Notes: generated by a model from the sequence alone, not told the origin. DNA of 64,000 nucleotides from Aradus depressus (GCA_963662175.1 OY759224.1:31195489-31259488); one strand, 5' to 3'. Positions 1 through 10,918 are shown, counted from the first letter of the stretch. Numbers and translations: made by a program.

Positions 1-445
1 ATATTTTATACATTCTCTATTATATATTTATATATTTTTTCAATTTTTTTTTTATTTTTTTTTTTATTTGTCGATTTTCATTCATTTATTTTATTTTATT
101 CATATTTTATACATCCTCTATTATATATTTATATATTTTTTCAATTTTTTTTTTATTTTTTTTTTATTTGTCGATTTTCATTAATTTATTTTATTTTATT
201 CATATTTTATACATTCTCTATTATATATTTATATATTTTTTCAATTTTTTTTTTATTTTTTTTTTATTTGTCGATTTTCATTAATTTATTTTATTTTATT
301 CATATTTTATACATTCTCTATTATATATTTTTTCAATTTTTTTTTTTTTTTTTTTTTCGATTTTCATTAATTTATTTTATTTTATTCATATTTTATACAT
401 TCTCTATTATATATTTATATATTTTTTCAATTTTTTTTTTTTTTT
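1..445. repeat. AT-rich tandem repeat, about 100-bp unit
   Basis: A unit containing TCGATTTTCATTAATTTA, ATTCATATTTTATACAT and long T runs recurs with a 100-bp period (anchors near 71, 171 and 271; a shortened last unit near 358). The array is cut by the left edge of the window. The 67-residue frame inside it is only an effect of the T-rich repeat. Confidence 0.9.
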
Positions 446-575
446 GCAATCTATATACAATATATACATAATAAGCAAATATGTGGACAAAAAGAAAAAA
501 AATAACGTCACTTGATGGGAGAAGCCAGCCAGCGCTGACACTCCCTCGAAAGTTAATTTTCATTAGTCACTATCC

Positions 576-946
576 TCAGAGATGATCGCAAGGCCACCTC
601 CTGTTCAAGCGGCGGGGAGGATTGTCAGGATGGGAATGATAGGATAGGGCTTGAGTGAGAGGATTTGAATGGGAAGAAAGGTTTCTATGAAATGTTTGGA
701 ATCGGGATTGGATTAGTTCGTTGACAGTGGGAATATTGAGATCTGTGTGTAGGACTTTATTGGTAATTCGTCGCAGGAGTTTGGACTGGAATGATTGGAT
801 ACAATTGATGTTCGACTGTTTAGCTGCACCCGAAAGTTCGAGTCCGTACGTCCAGATGGGACGTATAATTGTCTTGTAAATCTCCTGTTCTTTTTGTCTC
901 TGTATGAATTTATTCTTAGGGGACCTTGGTCTCAGAATAAAATTTC
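576..946 (-). pseudogene. Jockey-type non-LTR retrotransposon RT remnant (C-terminal end)
   Basis: The minus strand reads a continuous frame ending at a stop at 576-578. It contains IYKTIIRPIWTYGLELSG, then LLRRITNKVLHTDLNIPTV, the conserved C-terminal segment of Jockey-clade reverse transcriptases just after the palm and thumb. The catalytic FADD region is absent, so this is a 5'-truncated copy. The final residues (PPRRLNRRWPCDHL) match the usual end of such ORFs. Related pieces lie at 4827-4890 and 32068-32228. Family assignment rests on remembered motifs. Confidence 0.75.
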
Positions 947-969
947 TTTTAATTTTTTAAAATTTAATT

Positions 970-1260
970 TCAATATTCAATAGTTGACTTACATGAGAGT
1001 ATTTAGAAGCTCATAATAAATTTTGTGTCGATAAATTCACTACACCGGCAGGTACTATGGTATTTATGTTCAGCTTCTTCCTTATGGAGTTTTGAAATCA
1101 CATATGAAATTTTGTGTCGATACATTTATTCTATCGGCAAGTATTAGAGTTAATGTTTATTACATTTGCTACTACAAAATTTAGTATGAGAATTCAGAAG
1201 TATTTTAAATATTGCATTTTAGGTCAAACTGTTGATTGATTTTGGAGGAAAATCTAACAT
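970..1260. repeat. Repeat A, decayed segments
   Basis: Diverged repeat A modules: AATTTTGTGTCGATAAATTC and ATTTTGTGTCGATACATTTA, each followed by a form of CGGCAGTTATTAG, and then a piece in the opposite orientation (AAAATTTAGTATGAGAATTC). No coding content. Confidence 0.6.
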
Positions 1261-1883
1261 TAAGTTACCAACTTAACAAATACGTGATTAATCTGCTTAA
1301 AGTTTCCAATCCGGCAACACCGGTGTAACCTGCTAGTTGCTACATAAGTCTGAAGACTGGTTGACTTTTAATCAAGAGTTTCTTGTAGGATGTGTGTGAG
1401 TGTGTGTGTGTGTGTTATTGCTGAAAGTTGGTGACTGCCCAAAGAAGTGGCCCCAGAAGATGTCAGCACAATAGAACTGTTGGACAATGGAGATAAGGAG
1501 TGAGGGGGGGGGGGGGGGGGGGGAGTTGGACAATACTGTTGAGAGTCCAGCTCTGGAGTATAGAGTATAGAGCCCCTAGTCTCCAAAACCAAGTTGGGCT
1601 CTTTCAGACGTCCTCAGTCCCAAGTCCCAGACCCAGCCTCAACTTAGCCCACAGACCTTGTCTTACATAAATCATATTGCCAAAGGCCATTTGAGTCTTC
1701 AACGAGAAAAAACTTGAAAGAACAAAGTTACAATATATCTATATTTTTCATCTTCACCAAAATTCAATTTCTTTATTACCGCTTAGGAAATACATCTTTT
1801 AGTCAAGGGGTTTGGCCTGATATATACATATTTTAATAATAAAAAGTAGGTGCTGCGAAGTATAAAAAGTACATAGGTACATT
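1261..1883. other. No gene seen; GT microsatellite and G homopolymer
   Basis: Contains a short (GT)n run near 1390-1414 and a run of 20 G at 1504-1523. The proline-rich minus-strand frame across the G run is an artefact of that run. Nothing else recognised. Confidence 0.6.
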
Positions 1884-1892
1884 ATAAATATT

Positions 1893-2110
1893 TTTTTTTT
1901 TTTTTTTTTTTTTTTTTGGCTTTATGTACGGTGCATATTAGCCATGTCAATGTGTTATATATAATTATTTAAGACATCCATGGCCCCGGGAGGGAGTTCT
2001 ATCTACGAAATAAAACTCACTGCCGGACGGGATTCGAACCCGCAAACCATGGTGAGACCATGCGACCAAAGCCCTACGCTCTAGCCCGCACGGCCACCAT
2101 GGCCCCCAAC
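1893..2110 (-). mobile_element. SINE-B copy 1 (tRNA-derived SINE)
   Basis: Read on the minus strand it starts GGGGCCATGGTGGCCGTGCG (A-box region), has GCGGGTTCGAATCCCGTCCG (B box of a RNA polymerase III promoter), a short body, and ends in a poly(A) run (T run 1893-1917 on the plus strand). It is flanked by a perfect 9-bp TSD, ATAAATATT, at 1884-1892 and 2111-2119. Other copies lie at 24645-24840 and 58095-58299. The head keeps a long variable-arm-like segment, which suggests a Ser or Leu tRNA origin (inference). Confidence 0.85.
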
Positions 2111-2194
2111 ATAAATATTAAAATACTTTAAAATTAATTATTTTTTTAAAGAAGAGAATCGCCAAAATGTTAAATATGTTTATGTAAACAGCTG

Positions 2195-2278
2195 TTTAGT
2201 GATTATAAATCACAGTTTAGTGATTATAAATCACAGTTTAGTGATTATAAATCACAGTATAGTGATTATGAATTGTGA
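2195..2278. repeat. 21-bp tandem repeat, four units
   Basis: TTTAGTGATTATAAATCACA plus one base recurs at 2195, 2216 and 2237, with a diverged fourth unit. Each unit contains the near-palindrome GTGATTATAAATCAC. Confidence 0.85.
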
Positions 2279-2349
2279 TAATAAAATAATTTATGTTAAA
2301 TTAAAATATATAAATGATAATTGAATCAAAAAGAATAAACAATAAATAA

Positions 2350-3090
2350 AATTACCACATTTCCTGTAGAAATTATATCTCTGGTCTTTTACTATTACTA
2401 AATTTTGATTTCTACAGTAATTTCCGAAAAGGGCCCTAATAACAAATATCAAAAGTTCAAGACGTGCAATTTTTAAGAAAGTGCACGCATTTAAAAAAAG
2501 TTTTAGTTAATAAACTTTTCATTTGGATTACTTCTTTTACCAAAGAGATGCTATATTGTTTTTCTAAATTTTGCAAAAATGTTAAATCTAATCCAAAGGT
2601 ATAAATTATCTTACTGGGTTAACAGGGAAAATAAATAGCATAGAATTAAAGAACAAATATAGGGCTTATTTACTTATATGTACATTATAAATTTGTTAAC
2701 TAAATATTGAAAATAAAAAAAAATAAAAATTAATTTAAAAAAATTCTTATAAACTAATTACTTAAAACTGTATCAAATTTTGTTTTGGGTATATATATAT
2801 TATGTACATATAAATAAAAATACGTCCTTTGCGCATCTATTTCACTGTTATTTTACACTCCAACATGGTTCACTACCTTAACCCTAAAAACAACTCAATA
2901 TCCACATTAATTTCTCAACCCAGAATCTCCATATATATCTCCATAACCTAACTTAGACTGGTCCACTCTATTAAAAACAGCTGATCGTCGTTTTTCTTTT
3001 CCACACATCGGTTGTTTCAAAACAAAATGCGACTTCATATATTTATTTACTAATTTAGTTACTTCTCTGTTTCTATACAAATAAATATAA
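2350..3090 (-). repeat. Repeat H copy 1
   Basis: In reverse orientation this matches 20860-21940 in order. Shared blocks are CAAAATGCGACTTC (GTCGCATTTTG in the other copy), the ACGACGATCAGCT block, the block around TAAATTATCTTACTGGGTTAAC, and the block GTTCAAGACGTGCAATTTTT. The class is unknown. This copy lacks the 145-bp insertion present in copy 2 and so serves as the empty site. Further fragments lie at 3657-3730 and 53030-53185. Confidence 0.75.
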
Positions 3091-3450
3091 TTAATTTTAT
3101 AATATTTTTATAATTACAATGTGTTTAATTTTGTACATCACAAAATATAAAAAGATTAAATAGATTAGCTTTTATTAAAAGTGAAAAAGAACAATAGACG
3201 GTCGAAACAATAGCTGGGCGGCCGTAACAGGCGTCGTTAGGGACACAACACAGTGGAGTTACAGACATGAAGTGGAACGGTTCACAAGTGTGATGATGGA
3301 CACATAGTGGAGTGAGAGTTGTGACTTGGATGAAGTAGCCATCATCAGTGAAGTATATATCATAAGGAATGGCAACATAGAGAAGATTGAAGGACAATTG
3401 TGAGTGAGCTACAAAAGAAGGTACTGTTTTTTTTTTTAAATTAAATTATA
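3091..3450. other. No gene or repeat recognised
   Basis: The 90-codon minus-strand frame here (3125-3397) has no recognisable motif or splice context. It is not called as a gene. Confidence 0.4.
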
Positions 3451-3643
3451 AGTTAGGTTTTATGACTCATGCCCGGGCTTTAACTACGAAGTCAGAGCCC
3501 GACTCTACTGTGGGAGTCCTAAATTTTGCCTACCCGAAATTTTTTATTCACCTAGGGTAGGGGTCTTTAACGAGCACCTGACATCGTACAAGCTCAGGAC
3601 CATCGCTTAACGTCCCATCCGAAGGACGGCGGCATAAAGTTTA
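3451..3643 (-). mobile_element. SINE-A, 5'-truncated
   Basis: Minus-strand 3' portion of SINE-A: the GCCCGGGCATGAGTCATAAA end with a CCTAACTTA tail, CTCCCACAGTAGAGTCGGGC, and GGATGGGACGTTAAGCGATG. The tRNA head is missing. Confidence 0.85.
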
Positions 3644-3656
3644 TATATTTTTTTTA

Positions 3657-3730
3657 TTAGGACCCTTTTCAGAAACTACTGTAGAAATTAAAATTTAGTG
3701 AAGACCAGCCAAAATTTCTACAATTATTTT
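3657..3730 (+). repeat. Repeat H fragment
   Basis: ACCCTTTTCAGAAACTACTG, with AAAATTTAGTGAAGACCAGC, matches the 3' part of repeat H at 21858-21920. Confidence 0.65.
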
Positions 3731-3809
3731 TAATTATTTATTTTAATTTTATTTTTTGTCATTATCACAAAGGAGAACAAAAAAAATCTTAGAATAATAA
3801 AACAAAATA

Positions 3810-3852
3810 TAGAACATAGCTCATAATAATATTTATTATGAGCTATGTTCTA
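3810..3852. repeat. Perfect 20-bp palindrome beside a Helitron
   Basis: The arms TAGAACATAGCTCATAATAA and its exact complement are separated by 3 bases. The palindrome lies 10 bases before the Helitron 5' end. It could be a snap-back duplication made at the insertion or an unrelated foldback. Confidence 0.8.
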
Positions 3853-3862
3853 TTTACATGTA

Positions 3863-4261
3863 TCATATATATAAAGCTGAAAATGTCTGTGCGTTGTACC
3901 GCTATAACTCACGAACGGCTTGATGGATTTCATTAATTTTTTTTTTAATTTGTTCGTCATCGTCTGTGGAAGGTTATAGTAGTATATTATTAGTACCTCA
4001 ATATCTGGTCCATCCCAGCATCCACCCACGCAATCTTTGTAACTCGAAAACCATTGCAACGATTAATGAGAAATCTTTTTGAATAAATTAGTTTTAGCTC
4101 CAAAGCTAGCGTTACTACAGTTGAAGGACTATAAGCCTTATTCCGTATGAATAATTGAAAATTATAACATCATGAATGTACTGTCGAGGAATGAATAGCC
4201 TTATAGGAGATATTGGTTGAAAAGTCAAAGTTCCCCGGGCAACGCCGGGTATTACTGCTTG
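3863..4261 (+). mobile_element. Non-autonomous Helitron, copy 1
   Basis: Begins A|TCATATATATAAAGCTGA and ends with a GC hairpin CCCGGGCAACGCCGGG followed by TATTACTGCTTG|T. Helitrons start with TC, end with a subterminal hairpin plus CTRR, and insert between A and T. Here the terminal CTAG is mutated to CTTG. The second copy at 47609-47999 keeps CTAG. There is no Rep/helicase reading frame in 399 bp. Confidence 0.85.
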
Positions 4262-4369
4262 TTCTATAATATAATTAATTATATATTATATAAAATATAT
4301 TAATATATTTTATAAAATTGTATTCTTATTAAAGTCCTCTAATTTTTTAAAATTTTTATTTTAATTTTT

Positions 4370-4440
4370 AGAATCAGTGATGAAAAACATGAATTTCTGG
4401 TGAAAAGTCAACTTCGAATTTTTAACAGATTACTTAAATA
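4370..4440 (-). repeat. Repeat A end fragment
   Basis: AAACATGAATTTCTGGTGAA and CAACTTCGAATTTTTAACAG match the repeat A segment that precedes its ACTTCCCC end. Confidence 0.5.
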
Positions 4441-4826
4441 ACGCAGAGGTGAGCAAGCAAAAAGGTCAATGTGACCTTGTGTTATACGGCGTTGGGAGCC
4501 TAAATGATAAATAAAGGAAAGGTAATTTATTTTAAGGTATTATTTTCGAACTCATAGAATATCGCATCTTATGTGCCAAAAGAATTTAGTTAAAAGTATA
4601 AATAAATTGATTAAACAGGTTATTCATGGATTTATTTACAGCCCTCAACGATCCTCTCCCACCATCCCTATTTCAAGGGGCCTCAAAAATAAATTTTGCC
4701 AAGGGTCTGAATTCTAGGGCCACCAGAGCCGCTGTCAACAGCTCTTCAATAATAAAGGTGTGGCGAAGTCCTCTTATCGGCAGCTTCAATATCAAGCAGG
4801 TTCCATTATGGAATCAAATGAAATGA

Positions 4827-4890
4827 AAATACATTTTATTCTGGGAGCGAGGTCCCCTAAAAATAAATACATACAGAGTCAAAAATAAAA
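4827..4890 (+). pseudogene. Short Jockey RT fragment
   Basis: The plus strand encodes HFILGARSPKNKYIQSQK, matching the stretch upstream of the RT remnant at 576-946 (FILRPRSPKNKFIQRQK on its minus strand). The two copies are about 80% alike. The 66-codon frame upstream (4626-4826) may belong to the same element but has no motif I recognise. Confidence 0.5.
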
Positions 4891-5470
4891 GGAAACCATG
4901 AAATAAAGTATCAGTATGTCGTAAAAATAAATAAATACAAAAGTAAATAAATTAGTGATACAGTGGAGAAAAACTAGACAATAAAATAAAAAATAAAAAA
5001 TTAACATCTACGGTTTAACTATGAAGAAATAAAAAAGTATATATGTATATAAATAGAAGAATAAAATAAATTAATAAAAATAGGTTGAGCACAATACAAT
5101 GATGGTTAGCTACAAAAGAGAAAGAAGGATGCCCAGACTTGGAATGAAATAAAATTAATTTTAGAAATTAGGGGCTAAATCGAAAAAGTGTGAGGAGAAA
5201 GAAGAGGAATAATTACAATAAAATAAAATAAATAAATGAATAATAAAAATATATAGATATGCAAAATAGGTTTAATATTTATTATGATAGAATTTCGGAA
5301 ATATGGGGGAAAAAAATGGGAGAGGTAAGTAAAAAACTTAAATAATTAGAGATAATTGTTGTTGACGAATGAGAAAATACGGGAGAGAAAGATGAAGAAC
5401 TAATCAAAGGGGATGGATTGTTTAGTGAAGAGGAATTGGAATAGTGAAGATTTGAAGGAGGACGCGGAAG
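4891..5470. other. A-rich spacer, nothing recognised
   Basis: Dominated by AAATAAAATAAAT-type low-complexity sequence. No coding or repeat signal I can place. Confidence 0.5.
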
Positions 5471-5479
5471 GAGAATGTG

Positions 5480-5705
5480 TGTCTGGGAACACGATAACTG
5501 CCGACAGAATGAATGTATCGATGCGAGTATTTGTGAATCCAGAACCCTCTAACGATGACACATCTTGATTTTCGGACAAATCTACCAAAAAGAGAGGTGG
5601 GATTAGGAGGGGGCTTAACACAAAACTCTAATAACTATCGATGTAATGAATGTATCGACACAACATTTAGTATGAGAATTTAGGAGCGCATAAGAGAGAG
5701 TGATC
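5480..5705 (+). repeat. Repeat A, two modules
   Basis: ACACGATAACTGCCGACAGA, then CCAGAACCCTCTAACGATGA, GGGGGCTTAACACAAAACTC and a second AATGAATGTATCGACACAAC module. Confidence 0.8.
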
Positions 5706-5760
5706 TTTAAGCGTAGTTGGTATAAGAAAGTCCTGTAATGGCCGAATCAGATACATTATT
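5706..5760. repeat. MITE-G terminal fragment
   Basis: TTGGTATAAGAAAGTCCTGT followed by AATGGCC is the reverse complement of the MITE-G end at 23702. Confidence 0.65.
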
Positions 5761-6208
5761 GATGGATGTTTGCTCATTTATCTACAAAAGTATCATTGTT
5801 TCAAAAAACGTATTGACATCCCCCAGAAGACTACGTTTTCACAGTGAATGACACTTAATGAGTTGACATAGCTGTTATCACAATAGTGATAATTGTGATT
5901 CAGACTGTTAAATAATCACTGATTAGAGTGACTGTGAAGGAAGATCTAAATGGCACTCTGATTGGTATTGTGGTGAATGGCCTCACTAATGAACTGTTTA
6001 TCCAGTGCTATTCCTTCATATTAACTGTTATTGTAGTTTATTCAACAGAATGGTTAAAATAAGTTTAACTTAAAGTTTGGTTTAGCATCCTTGGGAACTG
6101 TCAACTTGGGTAGTATGGACGGATCTCTGTAAATTGTTTAAAATAATATTATATTATCAGATTTTTTAAAATTCGTTGCTCGGCGTTTCAATATAAACAT
6201 TACTTTTA
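5761..6208. other. Nothing recognised
   Basis: Holds short near-repeats around GTTATCACAATAGTGATAAT (5872-5905). No gene. Confidence 0.4.
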
Positions 6209-6220
6209 TATATATAGAGG

Positions 6221-6352
6221 GGGGGTAGGCAAAATTTAGGACTCCCACAGTAGAGTCGGGCTCATGTCCACCAGAGTGACGAAATAGCGCTCTGGTAGTA
6301 GACGATATGACCTCATAGTTAAAGCCCGGGCATGAGTCATAAAACCTAACCT
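6221..6352 (+). mobile_element. SINE-A 3' half with its own TSD
   Basis: Starts inside the body (GGTAGGCAAAATTTAGGACT) and ends CATAAAACCTAACC. It is flanked by TATATATAGAGG at 6209-6220 and 6353-6364, consistent with a separate 5'-truncated insertion directly in front of the next SINE-A. Confidence 0.8.
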
Positions 6353-6362
6353 ATATATATAG

Positions 6363-6545
6363 AGGGCGCCGGTAGCTCAGTGGTATGCGTGTTTGTCTTC
6401 TGAGCTCAAGATCATGGGTTCGAAACCCGACCGAGGCTCTTAGTTTATTTTACCTCCCAGGTAAACTTAAGCCCGCCGTCCTTTGGATGGGACGTTAAGC
6501 GATGGTCCCGAGCCTGTACGATGTCAGGTACTCGTTAAAGACCGC
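6363..6545 (+). mobile_element. SINE-A 5' half
   Basis: Starts GGGCGCCGGTAGCTCAGTGG (A box), carries GGGTTCGAAACCCGACC (B box), and stops at CTCGTTAAAGACC. It has a head but no tail and lies immediately downstream of a tail without a head. Confidence 0.85.
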
Positions 6546-6559
6546 TAATTTTTTTAATA

Positions 6560-6693
6560 GTTTTGTTATTACTACTAATCATACGACTGTTAGATTCATG
6601 TAGTTAATAATGTATTTCATAAGCTATCTTAATGTAATGTGTGAGGTAACCTATTATGATGTATCGGAAATAAATTCATTATTATTATTATAG
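6560..6693 (+). mobile_element. LINE 3' UTR fragment with (ATT)n tail
   Basis: AAGCTATCTTAATGTAATGT, then an AATAAATTCATTATTATTAT end. Related 3' ends lie at 11460-11755 and 41935-42050, all sharing TAAGCTATCTTAATGT and an ATT microsatellite tail. No coding part is left. Confidence 0.6.
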
Positions 6694-6699
6694 CCGGTG

Positions 6700-7400
6700 A
6701 TTAACCGACAATCTTTTTGTAGTTCTATTGATTTCCTGCTGTTCACTCAATCTGTCTACAATTTTCACAAAAGATACAGATACTTTAGTCCCATTGGTTC
6801 GTTGAATATGTGACAAATCGCAAAAATGTATTCAGATACTAAAGTGTTAAAAGACGGGAAATAGGCGGACAAGGGAGAGTTGACCAAACATTAGGTGTTG
6901 ATAATGTTAATGTTGTTTGGAGTAGTTGAGTGGGGGACTCAGTTAACTTATTAGCATACTGTTGGAAGGGGGCACTCAACTGGGGCGGGCCCACTCCTGG
7001 AAAATAGGGCCCTTGGGGCGAATCACTCGCCCAAAAGGATTTAAATGGGCCCTATTTAAAAAGTTCACAAACAACTGGATATTTCATGTTCGACTGATCG
7101 TAGAGTTCTGAAAGACGGCTCGTTGAAAAGTTGGTCACATCCTCTTTCTAACGGCATTGACTACACCAGTCACCAGGGGCGCTTCTCTTACTAACTTTAA
7201 AATATTCAATGAAATGGGGAGAGGGGAGTGAAGTTGTACCTCATTTTAATAATCATTCATAAAACCAACTTTTGTCCCAAATTTAATGTATCGACACGAA
7301 ATTTCATAAATACGATATACCTATTGACGTATCCTATTACCATTTAATGGTTTAACTGAAATAAATATTATTGTTATCGATTTTCAGCTAAATCAAACAA
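6700..7400. other. No gene; repeat A traces
   Basis: Short repeat A-like pieces (AATGTATCGACACGAAATTT near 7285; GGTGATTAACCGACAA at 6695). The rest is unassigned. Confidence 0.4.
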
Positions 7401-7409
7401 AGAGAAGAC

Positions 7410-7935
7410 GGGGGATAAGCTTAAAATATGTAATTAAAGTATACATGCCCAGTGTGGGCCGGTCTTGCAAGCAATACCTACTTGAGAACTCTTCAAGTGG
7501 CCCAAAACAAATGCCTTAGATTGGTTGGTAGCTACTCGAGGGACACCTCCATCCTCCAAATCCATGAACACCTAAATGTTGAGCTCCTACTGGACTACAT
7601 GATAAAGTTCAGTAACAACTTTTTACTTAAGTGTGACACAAATCGAAACGTTTTGGTAAAGAAAATAGGGAAAACTCAGGGAGGGAAACACAAATATATC
7701 CGTTCACGATTTTAAATTTATTTTCTATTCATTTCAGTTACTTTTTATTATTTTTTTTTTCTCTTTTTCTTTAAGAGTTTTTTTAAATTTTCTCTTAAGT
7801 AGCAATGTTTTTAATTTAACTGACTATTTTTGATTTGTATTTAGTGTATAAGGGTAATGGTTAAGGAACCCTATTGTATAATTGTACCTCTGTAAATGCC
7901 ACTGTTATAATAAACTCTTCTTCTTCTTCTTCTAA
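7410..7935 (+). pseudogene. Jockey-like LINE 3' end with (TTC)n tail
   Basis: The frame 7440-7715 begins YTCPVWAGLASNTYLRTLQV and continues to KIGKTQGGKHKYIRSRF. CPVW followed by LQ..QNKCLRL is the usual context after the RT thumb in Jockey/CR1-like elements. A stop lies just upstream in this frame, while the neighbouring frame still reads LKYVIKVYMPSV, so there is a frameshift. The 3' UTR runs to TAATAAACTC(TTC)n at 7915-7934. It is 5'-truncated, with no catalytic residues. Confidence 0.75.
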
Positions 7936-8274
7936 TTATTGTATGCACTCAAACTTTTATATGATGATGTAAAATGTAATAAATTCATTGAAGAGGATTA
8001 ATTCCTTCAGCTATATAAGTATTGGGGATGTTATGCATTTCATATAATAAAAAAGTCAGCAAGACATCTATGGATATTCAGTCAAATTGGACGAAGAGGA
8101 AGAGAGTTTATGGGGAGAGTGAAAGCTTAGATAGTTTGAGCTGGGGAAGTACTCTGCTGCTGATCTACCATTTATTGTTTCAAAATGTGTTATCACTTTT
8201 TCAGAATTCTCTCACTCACCCTAATTAGTTTTATTAGAAAAGAATCCTGTTTCCTAAAGCTCTTGAAAATAGCT

Positions 8275-8650
8275 TTCCGATAATGGGGAACTTATGTAAT
8301 CGGTGAAAAACTCGATGTTGAGTTTTCAATGAAATTTCATGTTTTCCAACCCCATGATACCAAAAAAAATTTTTTAAAATATGTGTATATACTTGTGAAC
8401 ACGATAACTCCCGATAGAATGATTTAATCAATACGAAATTTTATAGGATCATTTAGAATCTTACAATGACGACATCTATTGATTTTCAGTCAAATTGATC
8501 AAAGGGAAGGCTTAACACAAAAAGGAAGTAAATTCAAAATCCCAAAAGGACCATACCCAACGGCTCGACACAAAGAGCCCAATAACTGCCGATGTAATGA
8601 ATGTGTTGACACAAAATTTAGTATGAGGATTCAGAATCATCTATGTAAGT
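8275..8650 (+). repeat. Repeat A, near complete
   Basis: GGGGAACTTATGTAATCGGT, ACACGATAACTCCCGATAGA, GATCAAAGGGAAGGCTTAAC, and AATAACTGCCGATGTAATGA follow in family order. Confidence 0.8.
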
Positions 8651-8659
8651 CAAATATTA

Positions 8660-9183
8660 TTTTTAGCAGTAACGGTTCTCAAGGAAGAGCGGAAACTTAA
8701 TTGAATGGTTCGTTCCAGCAGGAAGTTTTTTTCTTCTTTGTTCGGGGATCGAATTTAATCTGGTCCAGGTAAAGTAACATTACTCCCTGACAACACCAAA
8801 TAACCTGCTAGTTTGGGATATATGAGGATAAACATAACGAAAGTTGGGAGTGGCTTCTGAAAGGGATGCCAATTTTGGTAGATGGGAGGGGGGGGGCCTT
8901 TAATTGGCAGAATGGAAGCAGTGAGCCCGAAAAATAACACGTTTATCGGACTAGCTAGATAGGGTCTTTATCCTGGGGCTACACTGAATTAACCTTAGCA
9001 AAGGAGCTTCATGCATCAGCACCTCACACCTCCCTTCCTAACCTCTCTCCCATCCACATCCAACCAAGCTCTTGTCAACTTTGATTTTTGGGGGAGGACA
9101 TTTTTTCCTATATATAATAGATAATCCTACTATACGCTATACTACACTTGCACTTCGTTGGTCGTAAAAAATAAGAAAAATAT
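8660..9183. other. Nothing recognised
   Basis: No motif or repeat identified apart from a poly-G stretch near 8890. Confidence 0.4.
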
Positions 9184-9453
9184 CGGTAAATCACCGGGTA
9201 TGTACTTCCCCAGAACGAATTAATCAATTATCTTTTCGCTCCCCCTTCGACCGTTTGTTCTAATATTCAATAGATGACTTACATAGGAGCCCCTAAATCC
9301 TCATACTCAATTTTGTGTCGATAAATTCATTACATCGGCAGTTATTAGGGTTTTTGAATTTAGCCCCCTCCCCTAAACCACCCTTTGGCCGATATCATTG
9401 AAATTTGACAGGTTATGATCTCATTGGGTTTTGACTTCAAATATGAAATTTAA
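9184..9453 (-). repeat. Repeat A, interrupted by SINE-A
   Basis: TACTTCCCCAGAACGAATTA, CTTTTCGCTCCCCCTTCGAC, TTGTGTCGATAAATTCATTA, then TTGACTTCAAATATGAAATT, where the SINE interrupts it. Confidence 0.85.
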
Positions 9454-9801
9454 TAGGTTAGGTTAGGTTTTATGACTCATGCCCGGGCTTTAACTACTAG
9501 GTCATATCGCCTACTACCAGAGCGCTCTTTCGTCACTCTGGTGGACATGAGCCCGACTCTACTGTGGGAGTCCTAAATTTTGCCTACTCTAAATTTTTAT
9601 TCACCTAGAGTGGGGGTCTTTAACGAGTACCTGACATCGTACAGGCTCGGGACCATCGCTTAACGTCCCATCCGAAGGACGGCGTACTTAAGTTTATTTT
9701 ACTTCCCAGATAAAATAAACTAAGGGCCTCGGTCGGGTTACGAACCCACGTTCTTGAGCTCAGAAGTCAAGCACGCATACCACTGAGCTACCGGCGCCCT
9801 C
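9454..9801 (-). mobile_element. SINE-A, full length
   Basis: Complete minus-strand copy. The tail is (AACCT)n (TAGGTTAGGTTAGG at the left edge). The head ends GAGCTACCGGCGCCCTC, whose complement carries the A box. It is flanked by the perfect 10-bp TSD TGAAATTTAA at 9444-9453 and 9802-9811. The target is repeat A. Confidence 0.93.
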
Positions 9802-9891
9802 TGAAATTTAATATAGATGTTTGCTAGCGACTGTAGAATTCAAAATTCTGGGGGTATTGAGGGTCAGTCAATGATGAAAACACTATTCAAA

Positions 9892-9931
9892 TGCCAACGT
9901 TACGATATATTTTATATCATCATCAGGGCCT
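9892..9931 (-). ncRNA. Decayed hammerhead ribozyme in a PLE
   Basis: The minus strand reads GGCC-CTGATGA-T-GATATA-AAA-TATATC-GTAA-CGTT-GGC. Stem II pairs perfectly and stem I GGCC/GGC partly pairs, but the conserved GAAA is GTAA, so activity is unlikely. The intact sister is at 46361-46400. Confidence 0.65.
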
Positions 9932-10489
9932 AACAAACATGGGGGAATCAAGATTACAAAAATATAATGAGTGATCGATTAAAATTATATATAGGTACAT
10001 AAATATACATTCACACATAAATACATATATACATAAATATACATCCATATACATACACATACATATACATATACACATTGATGAACAACAAGGAAACTTA
10101 CTATGAATATAGATGGTTGAGGAGAAGGCATGAAGACTGTGAGGTCTTACGTTCAACTAAGGGTACAGAAGGGTAGAGGGTAACACAATAAATCCGGGGA
10201 AAACCCCAGTTAACGGGACTTAAATTTGTAGAGAACTACTTACTGGCTAACAGATATTTTACTATGTTGAGAAAAAAAAATTCTATAATTATATAAATAG
10301 TAACATAATTTAACTTATTAATTAAATGAAGAATTTTAGACAGAAGTGACACTAACCAAAAATGAAATAATACATAATAAAGAATAAATAGACACACAAT
10401 GAAATTAATCTATAAATAAACTCGATGAATGTAGACACTGAAACAGACAGTTTTATATTTTAAATATAATTGGAGACAGAACTATGGAT

Positions 10490-10918
10490 TCAGCAGTTTT
10501 GAAGCAAATTGGCATAAATGTTGCTCAGGTTATTGGTTTCTGTGCGAAAATTTACAGTATTTAGGTTTTGGCAATATACAGCATTTCCAGTGTCAGCCTT
10601 TTATAGTAGGTAATTGATTTCTCTGTCGAGAATTATGGTATTAGCGAAATCAAACTTATGTTTGTTCAGGCTATGGTGTTTGATTAGGGCGCTGCAATTA
10701 TCGGTGTCAGTTTTTGTTCTACAGTCATACTCATGCTGGTATAATCTCTTTTTTAAATATTGAGATGTCTTGCCAACATAGGATGATGAACAATCTGAAC
10801 AGGGTATCTGATAGATGAGGTCAGACTGGTTGTTTTTTGGGGTAGGTTCTTTAATTTGGGAGAATAGTGACTTGACAACTTTAAAATTTTTAAGAGCAAT
10901 CCTTTGTTGTTCATCAAT
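10490..10918 (-). pseudogene. PLE GIY-YIG endonuclease domain, broken
   Basis: The minus-strand frame runs from 10918 to a stop at 10601. It contains IYQIPCSDC (the CxxC motif ahead of the domain), then YVGKTSQYLKKRLYQH, matching the PLE pattern YxGxTxxxLxxRxxxH, and further on HKFDFANTIILDREINYL. Past the stop, other frames still read LEMLYIAKT and FRTETNNLSNIYANLL, the normal PLE C-terminus. The nonsense and frameshift changes make it inactive. In PLEs this domain nicks DNA to prime reverse transcription. Confidence 0.85.

Noticed and set aside
3810..3852. Hammerhead or terminator hairpin at the perfect palindrome
   Set aside because: No CUGANGA or GAAA boxes; the stem is AT-rich with a 3-base loop.
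9454..9470. Telomere or internal telomeric array (TTAGG)n
   Set aside because: Runs are only two to four units long and always sit at the end of SINE-A.
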